Assembly: GCF_016808095.1 (NCBI RefSeq)
Contig: NC_068972.1
Span: 28,388,289-28,452,288 of the forward strand
DNA from: Vigna angularis
Lineage: Eukaryota; Streptophyta; Magnoliopsida; Fabales; Fabaceae
DNA: 64,000 bases
Direction of reading: 5' to 3'
Shown: piece by piece, positions 55,299 through 64,000 of the stretch
How positions within the stretch are numbered: the stretch's first letter is position 1
How the letters are laid out: every line of letters starts with the position of its first letter
The notes under the pieces: model-generated
What the model saw: the letters and a program-made list of their open reading frames with translations, nothing else
What the model was told of the DNA's origin: nothing
Database searches by the model: none
Position numbers and translations under genes: made by a program

Positions 55299-56620
55299 TG
55301 ATAACAGTTGAAAAACTGTTATTTTCATGCTTAAAATTGATACTAAAAGCAACCTTTAGACTTAGAAACTAGCTTGAAATCATACTTTTATCCATATTTT
55401 CAGAAATAAGAGAGCTGGACAGGTTTATGCTTGATTTCAGTGTTTTTGTGCAGGTTTTAAGGTGAATTTAGTGAAAGAAGTGAAGAAGGAGAGAGATAGA
55501 ATCAGAAAAGGAATCGAAGAGTGCAAAAAGAAGAAGTCGAAGTCACCGCTCAGCAGCATTTTACCGCTGAGCGGCACTTAAGAGGTTGCGGGAGGTCCGC
55601 TGAGGGGCAAAATGGCCGCTGAGGGGAGAAAACGAGACGCGCAATCACCGCTGAGCGGTATTTTACCGCTGAGCGGTATTTTACCGCTGAGCGGCACTTT
55701 AATGGGCTTGGGCTTGACTTTTTGTAATTTACGAATGGTATTTAAGCCTTAGGGTTTCCTAGGGTTAGGCATCTTTGGCAGAAACGAGGCAAACACTCTC
55801 TCTTCCACCCCTTTGAAGGAGGATCTTGGATGCTCAGGCTACCTCTTCACCTTTTCAGGGTTTATTCTTTCATACTTTCATTGTAATTCATCTAGGTTCA
55901 CCATGAATATGGTGAACTAAACTTTGTATGTTTGTTGGGGAATCAATGTGATCTCTTGAAGCTCTCATATATGGAATTTATGCTTGCATCTTAATCTAAG
56001 ACTTATGCTTTCTTTCATCATTAGTTAGGGTTTTTCCTCTTTGCTCAATGCTTGCATTGTTTAACTCATTCTATTGCATGATTATTGGTTTTGTCGATAC
56101 GGACACGTACGGGGAAGTCTAGATCCGGGGAATTTCTCCCAATGTTATATTGGTTGTCGTTAAGCTCCTGCACTTATGAACTAATCATTAGGAATGCTAG
56201 GAATTGTATGAACTATTGGATTAGGGAGAAGCCATCTAGAATGGTACTTTAGAGAGTGGCATTAACAATGATGATTTGAATGTTGAATTCCTAAAATGTA
56301 TGAGAGTGGATGAGATGAAATTGACCCCCAACAACATATTCATTCATATATTTCATTGAAAGTGTTTATCTTTTGTCTTTGCCATTGATCAAATTTCATG
56401 CATACATGTTTATTTTCGTCTTTTGCATAATATAATCCAAATATTTCGTTTGTAAGTCTTAGTTAATCAAGAAACCACACAACTAAACTAGGCCGTGAGT
56501 CCTTTGGGAAGAACGATACTTGGTCTTACCAAGTTTATTACTTGAACGATTCAGTCATACTTGCCGATTGTGAAACAAGTTTGTGACATCATATTTTGGT
56601 GCTTACAAATTTGTCCATCA
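55299..56620 (+). repeat. 3' LTR of A1
   Basis: 1322 bp, pair of 40792-42113. Differences noticed include CAGCGG to CAGCAG at about 55556 and CGGTC to CAGTC at about 56552. Followed by target duplication CTCTC. Confidence 0.95.
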
Positions 56621-57389
56621 CTCTCTAACCCTCTAATCAAAATATAGGCAATATACAAATAGACTAGCAGCAAGAATCCCCTCTCCTACGGTCCAAACCC
56701 TTTGAGCCACCCTCAAAGTCAAGAACGCAACACGCTCTTCTTCCTATAATCACAATAGGGAACATCAGTCCAATCTTCACAAGATTGTAGCCTGTGATCT
56801 CACAGTAACACCCAATGTGCAGATATGATCAGCCTTTGTAAGTGTAGTTAACTTGTTTCTTGGATCTTTTTCTCTCTTTCTGTAAGAATGCACTTTCTGC
56901 AAAAGATAACACAAACTGTTAGATTCACAAAAGTTCTTACAAAAATCAAATTCACGTCAATTTATAGATAAAGACAACTATAACGCATTTTAATCGACTA
57001 AGCTACTAATGCAGTCGAATACAACAATTCTGTTATTGCAGTTAGCAACAATCAATGTAGTTAATTGAATGTACAATTAATGCAGTCAAATATCATTTAA
57101 TGCTTGGTCAACATATTTAAAAATATAGTTGTTGTACCATTTAATACAAGCATTAACAGAATTTCAAAACTATAACAGACTTAGTGAAATGCACGTTTCA
57201 TGTAATTGACTATGTAACACAGTTAAACAAAGTTTTGAAAAACTTTCACTTTGAAAATCTTATAGCACACTTTGAAAATGGTTTCTGCAAAGCCATGTAT
57301 TATCAATTATGTTGTCATCATAAAAAACCAGAAGCTCTGAAATTGTAGGTTCAGCTAATCCAGTGCTCCTCCTACCAACAATCTCAACA
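56621..57389 (-). repeat. Copia solo LTR, 5' part
   Basis: Resumes the LTR of 40428-40791. It includes the undisturbed version (56984-57010) of the site where the 9841 element inserted in the related copy. The minus-strand start is TGTTGAGATTG at 57389. Confidence 0.9.
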
Positions 57390-58251
57390 CCTGAGAAATA
57401 TTGCTCTTGGGAATAATTCTACAAGAACCTGAATTGTAAGGAACCTCCCGACACTTATGCAATTCATACATCACGCTATGAATGAGTTAAACAAAGCAAG
57501 CATTGATTAGAGAAGAATTACCATAATAGTTAATGAAAGAAGCATATATTATTAAGAATCAATTCAAATACATGAGAGTTCACAAGGTTACATCATCCCC
57601 CAATAACAAATAGAAGTTAGTTCCCCATTGTCATGGTGAAACTAGATGTACAATGGAGAAGAATGAGGTACAAAAACCCTAAAAGTTGAAGATAGAGAGT
57701 GGAAGAGTGTGTTGTTGCGCCTCCTCTGCCAAAGATACAAAACCTAGAACGTCTGGGTCATTTAAATAGAGCATAATCAAAAGAGAAACAAAGCCCAGGC
57801 CCATCTCACTGGCGCTCAACGCCCCACTTAGGGTGCCCGAGTGTGCTGCGATACTAAAATCGGCGCTCAACTTCACTCGAAGGGAAAGCAGGCGTGGTTT
57901 CCTCAGGAAAAGTGGCGCTCAGCGCCCCAAAAAGGGCGCCTAGATGGTGTGCAGTAGGCTTTGGCGCTGAGGGTTCCAAACAGGGCGCTCAAGCTTCGAG
58001 CGTTCCTACTTTCTAGTGCTTTTTCAGATCTTTTCGAGCTCCATCTCCTTGGAACTTCAGCTCTGCTTCCATATTATCTCATTTCCTGCCAAAACAAGGG
58101 AATTTAGTCATAAAATCATCAAGTTCAACCTTAACTCTCTTATTCACACAACTTAACTGAAAAACATGATTTCAAGCAAGTTTCTAAGTAGAAAAGGGTG
58201 CATTTAGTATCAAAATCACATCACAGATAACAATATTTTCAACCGTTATCA
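57390..58251 (-). repeat. Solo LTR D, 5' part
   Basis: Minus-strand LTR start TGATAACGGTTG at 58251; contains GGCGCTCAGCGCC-type palindromes (57810-57990). Confidence 0.88.
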
Positions 58252-58700
58252 CGAACTCGACTCACCACGGGTTTGAGACGGGTTGTGTTTGAAAGAAATG
58301 TAATTTTTTTATGCAGGCTAGTTTTCAACCCGACTCACTTAGAACTCGGCTTACTGGGTTGAACCCGTGGTAAGCTGGGTTGGCTCACCAACCCACTTAA
58401 TTTAATTTAATTATTTATTATTTTTTGTTTTAGTATTATTAGTTAGCATTTTTTTATTATATTGTAGATGGTGATAAAGAAGATGTTTTATTATTTTTCA
58501 CATTTATCATCCTATTAATTTTGTTCATTCTCTTGTTATATTTTACAGATTAGCTTACTTTCATCACCCGTAGGGAATTCTTTTGATGTACTTGTAGCTG
58601 AAGATGAATAGACATATTTTCGACTAAAGTAGAATATGCTTTTACCTACATCTCATCCATAAGGCATTGTCAAGTTTTTTTTATATGATTAGAGTACTCT
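58252..58700 (+). mobile_element. hAT-like remnant, right of solo LTR D
   Basis: Continues the hAT-like terminus: repeated 'aacccg'/'gggttg' words (58266-58400) and an AT-rich interior. No transposase and no right terminus were found, so it is a short non-autonomous or truncated copy. Confidence 0.45.
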
Positions 58701-59344
58701 ATATAATTATTTTCTACCAGATATGATTCTTGCAACGTCATGGCTATGCGTTTCAGACATTGTGTTATAATTGTACTTGTTTTAGATTGGTATAATACTA
58801 TTTATCTAACAAGTAAAGTTTGATTCAAAGCTATCAGTTTCACATATATTTGTTGCATCAAAATCTCATGAAGCTGAATCACTACCCCCAAAATTATTGT
58901 ATCAGAATCTAATTTTTATTTAATGGGTGAACCTAGTGAGGTATGTGGATAAACAGTTATTTATGATGCAAGAATTTATCTGTTGCTTGTGGTTGTTAAG
59001 TGTCATATAGTTTAACAATTTACAAATATGAAATTTCATTAAACTCCTAAATTTATCTATTGTTGTGATGGTGGGTATATCATGGTAAAACAAAGAGATG
59101 GTTTTAACATGTTTGTTTAATTGCAAAATAGGTAGAGCCTGTTGTTGTTATGACATGGTTAACATTGATTTTTCTTTTTCATGAAAGAATATCATTACAA
59201 GTCCGAGTCTCCTTTGAGTATAATAGAATCATCTTATGCTATCAACATTTAGGAAGTTTATGATGTTTTTTAGGATGAAACTATACTTAGTCTATTATGG
59301 ATTTTGAGTAATTATTTGTAATTACATTTCACTTTAACCTATTT
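58701..59344. other. Unassigned AT-rich intergenic sequence
   Basis: No coding region, repeat or element end recognised. Confidence 0.4.
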
Positions 59345-60185
59345 CACTCTAAATCCAGAACCGAGGCAATAGACCCTTTTTGCCTTAGTTTTTATCAGAA
59401 TTGATGTCTAAAGTATGGTTTTTTTTTTAAAAAAAATTGATTGTTTATGTAACAATTTCATATCACATAAACTATAGTACATTATCCCAGAAACGTAGAA
59501 ACAAACACATAAACAAACCTGCACACAAAACTCTGTCGAAAAAACATTGTTTTCTATTTATCAGGAAAACAAAAAACATGAAACGTTGTTCAGAAAACAC
59601 TGCACATAAAACGCTGTCCAACAAATAGTCAAACGAAAACATGAAAACCCTAAAACGAAACTAACCTTGAAGGTGAGTTTGAGATTGAAATGAAACGAAA
59701 TGAACATCTCGAAGCGTTTATTCGAAGAGCACCTGTGCACAAAATCAATCGGTCAAAATAAAATAAAATCAATTCTAAGCACTTAATCAATGAAAAATGA
59801 AAGAAACATTGGAATAAATGTTGAAGATGGTGGTCCCGAAATCAAAGGCGAGAGAGAGCAGCGGCACAGAAGATTTCTTCAGTCTAAAAATGCATATGTT
59901 CGTGAATTTTAAACCTAAACGCATGTTATTACCTTAGTTATTTTTTTAACCGAGACAATAAGCCTCTACCGCCTCTGTTCTATAAAGAACCGCTGCATAA
60001 AGTCTATAAAAAAACTTTTTTTCAATTATTTTATGCTTCGGTTCTCTAAACAATCGAGGTCATAGACCCCTTTTGGCCTCGGTTCTTTTTTATAATTACA
60101 AAAATGTCATTGTGTCATTTTATGCTTCGGTTGCGACGAAACCAATCTCAAATGGACAAGTTAAAATTCTTAATTTGTACTAGTG
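59345..60185. mobile_element. CACTA-like non-autonomous remnant
   Basis: The right end reads TTTGTACTAGTG (60174-60185), the inverse of the common CACTAGTACAAA terminus. Near the left end is CACTCTAAATCC (59345), a possible eroded partner. Both ends carry subterminal words typical of plant CACTA elements, such as 'accgaggcaatagaccc' (59361) and 'tcgaggtcatagacccc' (60053). No matching 3-bp duplication was seen and no transposase is present. Confidence 0.5.
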
Positions 60186-60634
60186 ATAAAACAATAGTAA
60201 CTTACTTTTATTTTTTAATTCATGAGTTATGGTTTTTTAGAAAAAAGTTAGTTCCTCTAAGAGTAGCCTATTAGAAATGATAAACTATGGTTTAAAATCA
60301 TAGTCTAAAAAATTTTATTTTTTATTATGGTTTGATAGAATATGATTTTTGAATCAAGTCTAACATAAAAAATAACCATAATCGAAGACTCTAGTTAAGA
60401 TACAAACTTGTATCTTAAAGTAATTTTATAAAATTAAGTTAAAATTAAACTTTTTTCCTTTTATATATATAAAAAAATTATTTATAATTTATATATCTAT
60501 GTAACATCATTTAATAGTGCAAAATTAGTAAATAAAAAAACAAAGCAATATATATAGTTGATAGTCAATAAGAAAGCAATACATAGAGTATTAGAACAAT
60601 TGTTATAACCATAATAAAAAGAATTAAACATTTT
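60186..60634. other. AT-rich spacer downstream of the membrane-protein gene
   Basis: Very AT-rich; presumably holds the 3' UTR and polyadenylation signal of the gene at 60635-61498 (minus strand), such as an AATAAA-like context. No repeat recognised. Confidence 0.4.
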
Positions 60635-61498
60635 CTATTCTCCTCTCCTCCATGAGTACAATATTGAGAAGAGTCCCCACGTATAAAACTCAACCTGAGA
60701 TATATTATGCCAAATGGTGATCATCATATACTTTTTATACTCCACCGACAGTTTGGTAGAGCACGTCTTCAAGTACAAGTACCCCAGAAACAACCCTACC
60801 GATATAACTACCAGCACCAGATACATCACAAAGCCAATAACTTTCTTCTTTCCCTCTAATACCTGTGAAGCCTTCTTCAGTGCCTCGGTTCCACTAATCT
60901 CCTCACGAACCGAGATATCAATTGCCAAGTTCCCAAAAATGCCCACATACGAGAACATTAAGATACCTCCTGCAACCAAAATCATTGTACCAATGTTGCT
61001 GGCTAAGACGTGACTTACTTCATGTTGCTGCTCACAACTAGAACTAATTATCAACGCCAAGCGCTGATGCAAAAGTAGAATTCCCAAGAGTATACAACCC
61101 AATTTAACTAGTCTTACCAAGAACCACGTAACAAGTAAGCTTCTAGCGGGTTTAGTAACTATTGATATGAGGCTTGCGATGCTCAACACCGCTTCTGAAT
61201 CCGCTCTCTTCTTAGAGACCAAGATGTAGGAAATTGGCTTTAGCAAGGAAAACATGGATATGGCAAGAACGGCAAAACCTTCAACTTGTGCGATAAATGA
61301 GACATACTGGAAGTTTGCGTCTGCAAAGCTGCTGAGGTCTTCACTATTTGTGAGAAAAACATTGGACAAATACCCCGAGACATAGAAGCAGTAGAAGTAG
61401 GAGGGAGGCATCACCAATAAACACAAGAAAATTGTGAATATGATTTTATGTGCAGTGCAGAAATCTTGAAGGTTTCTCAGAAATCCTGCCAAACCCAT
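60635..61498 (-). CDS. Multi-pass membrane protein, single exon
   Basis: 287 codons, start ATG 61498 (MGLAGFLRNLQDFC). Five or six hydrophobic spans: about residues 17-40, 68-95, 105-150 (probably two), 165-192 and 214-240. A conserved-looking segment (VREEISGTEALKKASQVLEGKK) lies before the last span, and the C-terminus ends SWRRGE. It resembles the plant family of uncharacterised transmembrane proteins to which Arabidopsis At1g31130-like proteins belong, where a similar 'short helix plus K-G-K' segment precedes a span; this assignment is tentative. No signal peptide separate from the first span. Its uninterrupted frame and lack of repeat similarity make it the only good host gene here; it may also be a partial or intron-lacking family copy. 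Confidence 0.75.
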   Translation of the reverse strand: MGLAGFLRNLQDFCTAHKIIFTIFLCLLVMPPSYFYCFYVSGYLSNVFLTNSEDLSSFADANFQYVSFIAQVEGFAVLAISMFSLLKPISYILVSKKRADSEAVLSIASLISIVTKPARSLLVTWFLVRLVKLGCILLGILLLHQRLALIISSSCEQQHEVSHVLASNIGTMILVAGGILMFSYVGIFGNLAIDISVREEISGTEALKKASQVLEGKKKVIGFVMYLVLVVISVGLFLGYLYLKTCSTKLSVEYKKYMMITIWHNISQVEFYTWGLFSILYSWRRGE

Positions 61499-62512
61499 TT
61501 AGATCGATAAAGGGTTCAGAGTATTTCCTTATTGAAGGTGAAGATGTTGAGCTTGGGTTGTGAAGATGAAGACTACTGAATTCAACTGTTTTGACGGCGA
61601 AAGTATAAAAATAGATTACATGGGCGAAGGTTCCTTGTAAGGCCTAATAGTGGTGCAGTTGAATATTTCATTCTGACCCACGAAGACTTTTAATGAGGCA
61701 GTGAATGCGTCGTTTTTAGATAGAAAAAGTTTGAAATTTAATGGGCGTTAATTATTTCATTAAATCCCTGTCATATGTCAGAGCCATCCATCCCGTCACA
61801 CGTCTTTATAAAATTATTAAATTATAAAACCATATAATAAAAAAATTATGAAATTATAAATTACAAAATTATTTAAATTTTAAAATTATAAAATGTATAT
61901 ATAAAAATATAAAATTTAAAAAATTATAAAATATTATATGATTTAAGTAAATAGTGTGACATAAGGATTAAATATGTTTTTATAAGTATCACGTGATTTT
62001 GGGTTTCGTCTCTGTTCCAAAGGTTTGTTCATTTTCATCATCTTCTTTAGTAAACTTGAAATTTTAGTCCTCAAAAAGCGACGGCTTTATGGCTAACGGT
62101 TTACCACGTCACTTTTCATTTTTTGAAACGTGGATCCTTCCTTTATGCATCTTCACGCTCAAGCTTCTCTCCCTCCCTTATTCATCTCCATCATCCTCCA
62201 ACTCCCTTCATCGCCGGGCCGTCCCCTCTCCCTCTGTCTCCGACTGGTGGCAAATCCTTCCACACTAACAAGACCGATGCCAACATCTCCCACTCCGTCT
62301 CCATCACCGGCGAGTACCTTTTCCTACCTCTGTCTCGTTTTTCCCTCTCACATTCTACAAAAAAAAATACTACTGAATCTCTAAAGTAGTACTACAATAC
62401 ACGTCGTTGAGACAGAGAGAAAGAGATTTTGGGAACAATGCATACACATCGACATTAATCTTTCAACAACAAAGATATCATAATTCATAATTACTTTTTT
62501 TTTCATTCAATA
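61499..62512. other. Upstream region of the gene, with a possible Mutator-like end
   Basis: 61499-61650 is the presumed 5' UTR and promoter of the minus-strand gene. 61800-61950 is extremely AT-rich ('aaattataaa' repeats). 61970-62110 resembles the transposon-end type noted at 38238. 62140-62390 is a C/T-rich stretch with two overlapping chance frames (62123-62389), possibly a captured exon piece; I could not assign it. Confidence 0.35.
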
Positions 62513-63640
62513 TGTGAAGATTATTGATAAGGGGAGCACTGGTTTAGCTAAACGTACAATCTTAGAGCTTCTGGTTTTTTATGATGACAACACATAATTA
62601 ATAACAAATGTGTTTATGTGTTACATGTTCATTACTTTCATGATTATGATTATATGAGAACATGTTTGTGTTGTGTTGATCATTGCAATTCACTGTGTTT
62701 TACATGAGATCTTATCTGTGAATGCATGACATATGTTTTAAAAAAGGAAAACCATATGCACTCTTGTTGAACTTAACTTGTGTGGCAAAACAGCAGTTTT
62801 AAGTCGACTTCATTATGAAGTAAGTCGATTAAAACTCGTGGCTTTGCATAAACGTTTTCAAAGTGTGGTGTGAGAATTTTTGAAGAGAAAGTTTTTCAAA
62901 ACTATGTTTTTAACTGTTACAAAGTCGACTACGTGCGCAAGCCATTCGAGTAAGTCTATTACAGTTTTGAAGTTTTGTTAATGCTTGTATTAAATGTTAC
63001 AACAGCTATATTTTTTAAATATTTTGACCAAGCATTTATTGTGATTCGACTACATTAATTGTACATTCATTTAACTACATTGATTGCTGCTAACTACTTT
63101 AACTAAATTGTGATATTCGACTTCATTAGTAGCTAAGTCAACTTGAGCACGTCAGAATTGTGAAAATCTATAAATAAACGTGAATTTGAATTCTGCAGAG
63201 ACAATTAGTGATTCTAACGATTTGATTGATTTGCTTCAGATTATTGATCTCTTGGAGAACGTGTGAAAGCTCAAGGAACTCATCAAGAAGATCGTGATGT
63301 TCATCTTTGGTGATTGCTTGACGAGCAAGAGTCTGTGTGCTCTTAATGTCTGATCAACTTGCACTTGAGGTTTCTATTTCGTGATCAATTTCTTTCAATC
63401 TTGTGAAGATTGGTGTTGCCTTGTTGTGACTACAGGAAGAGGACGTGCGGCGTTCTGGACATTGAGGATTGTTCAAAGTATTAAAGACTACAGGACAGGG
63501 AACATCTTACTGTTGTTCTTTTTTGTACATGCCTATATTTTGATTAGAGGGTTAGAGAGGTGTTTTATATTTTCGACGTGGAGGTCTCTATAAAAGCCTT
63601 GTTGTTAAAACCTTGATCATTATAGCGCATTTGCTTCGTT
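62513..63640 (+). repeat. SIRE-type copia LTR, plus strand
   Basis: Reverse-orientation relative of the LTRs at 9348/27717 and 40428/56621; starts TGTGAAGATTATTG. Early part 'cttctggttttttatgatga', middle with 'aagtcgacttcattatgaag', late part with a TATA box. The last about 290 bp of the full LTR are missing: similarity stops near 63640. The frame at 63381-63593 is part of the LTR. Confidence 0.85.
63589..63596 (+). promoter_or_regulatory. TATA box of the copia LTR
   Basis: TATAAAAG in 'ggtctctataaaagccttg', conserved at the matching place in the other copia LTR copies. Confidence 0.75.
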
Positions 63641-64000
63641 TCTGTTATTAGAATAGGTTTGATGTACTCAGTATGAAACTTTATCTGCTATGATGGTTTG
63701 CTTGGGATTTATGCATGATAAGTATTGCCTGATGATGCTTGGATATTGATTGATGTTGAGATTGTGCACTATATGCTGATATACAGGTGGTTGTTCACAA
63801 GCTATGTGAACAGATGCATGATATTGTGATTGTGATTATGATGCTAAGCAGGATATGTGTGTGGAATGTTGAAAGAGCCTATATGTGAGGTTTTGAATTC
63901 CAGAGTTTTTGTGAATGAATGCTATGACATTGAAAGCATGAATGAATTTGCCCAAGTTTCTATGACTGAATCATTTGCTTGTATGTGTCATATGATCAAG
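63641..64000 (+). other. Athila-like 3' internal region, fragment
   Basis: Homologous to 50515-50880 and 54130-54490 ('tttgatgtactc', 'gatggtttgct', 'taagcaggat', 'tgatcaag'). It starts abruptly at the copia LTR break and runs off the window. Confidence 0.8.

Larger units (their letters stand above)
40792..56620 (+). mobile_element. Element A1: non-autonomous gag-pro-ORF3 Athila-like element
   Basis: LTRs 40792-42113 and 55299-56620 (both 1322 bp; I noticed five differences), perfect target duplication CTCTC (40787-40791 and 56621-56625), tRNA-Asp-type primer site and polypurine tract. Internal order: T-rich leader, gag, protease, paired motif with hairpin array, internal promoter-like module, intron, ORF3. 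RT, RNase H and integrase are absent, with no sign of a ragged deletion: the protease frame ends cleanly before the conserved motif. It is interrupted in ORF3 by A2. Confidence 0.95.

Noticed and set aside
62123..62389. Possible Pro/Ser-rich small gene
   Set aside because: Two overlapping frames of a C/T-rich stretch, no recognised domain, close to transposon-end-like sequence.

Overview
This is nuclear DNA of a flowering plant and consists almost entirely of LTR retrotransposons inserted into one another. The main components are Athila-type Ty3/gypsy elements (tRNA-Asp-like primer site TGGCGCCGTTGCCGGGGA, DLG-type protease, gag-pol in one frame) and SIRE-type Ty1/copia remnants with a UBN2-type gag and an env-position ORF. 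This mix suggests a legume, perhaps Vigna/Phaseolus-like, in pericentromeric heterochromatin. The species is inference. No tRNA, rRNA or CRISPR was seen. Only one ordinary-looking host gene is visible, a multi-pass membrane protein on the minus strand at 60635-61498.

Layout. 1-3860: Athila LTR tail, a decayed minus-strand copy of an env-position ORF (ORF3), a copia LTR scrap and a chromovirus-like LTR. 4119-28293: remains of a minus-strand SIRE-like copia element (env-like ORF, gag, 5' LTR; pol deleted), with a solo Athila-type LTR inserted at 6258-7624. Its 5' LTR is split by a complete plus-strand Athila element (9841-27716, target duplication ATCGA). That element carries two further insertions: a solo LTR in gag (12530-13798, GCTAC) and a minus-strand gag-only relative inside integrase (17488-23996, AGGTG). 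28294-35765: the 3' part of another Athila-like element (C) containing a coding-poor element (B, 29103-34229). 35766-39931: copia, Ty3 and DNA-transposon scraps.

39932-58700: a nested stack. A hAT-like end contains a minus-strand solo LTR (D, 39969-58251). D contains a minus-strand copia solo LTR (40428-57389), which contains a non-autonomous gag-pro-ORF3 element (A1, 40792-56620, CTCTC), which contains a younger derivative (A2, 46594-53307). 58700-64000: a CACTA-like remnant, the host gene, another copia LTR and an Athila 3' fragment.

How the parts relate. Only the 9841-27716 element encoded a full protease-RT-RNase H-integrase set, and it is now broken. A1, A2, B and the 17488-23996 element lack RT and integrase, so they could only move in trans. 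A1 and A2 carry a 3' module: two copies of a 48-bp motif bracketing an array of short hairpins whose stems change in a paired way around a constant TACTGATG-like loop, then a U3-like promoter module, a leader intron (intact in A1) and ORF3. This module is the most promising undescribed feature in the window.
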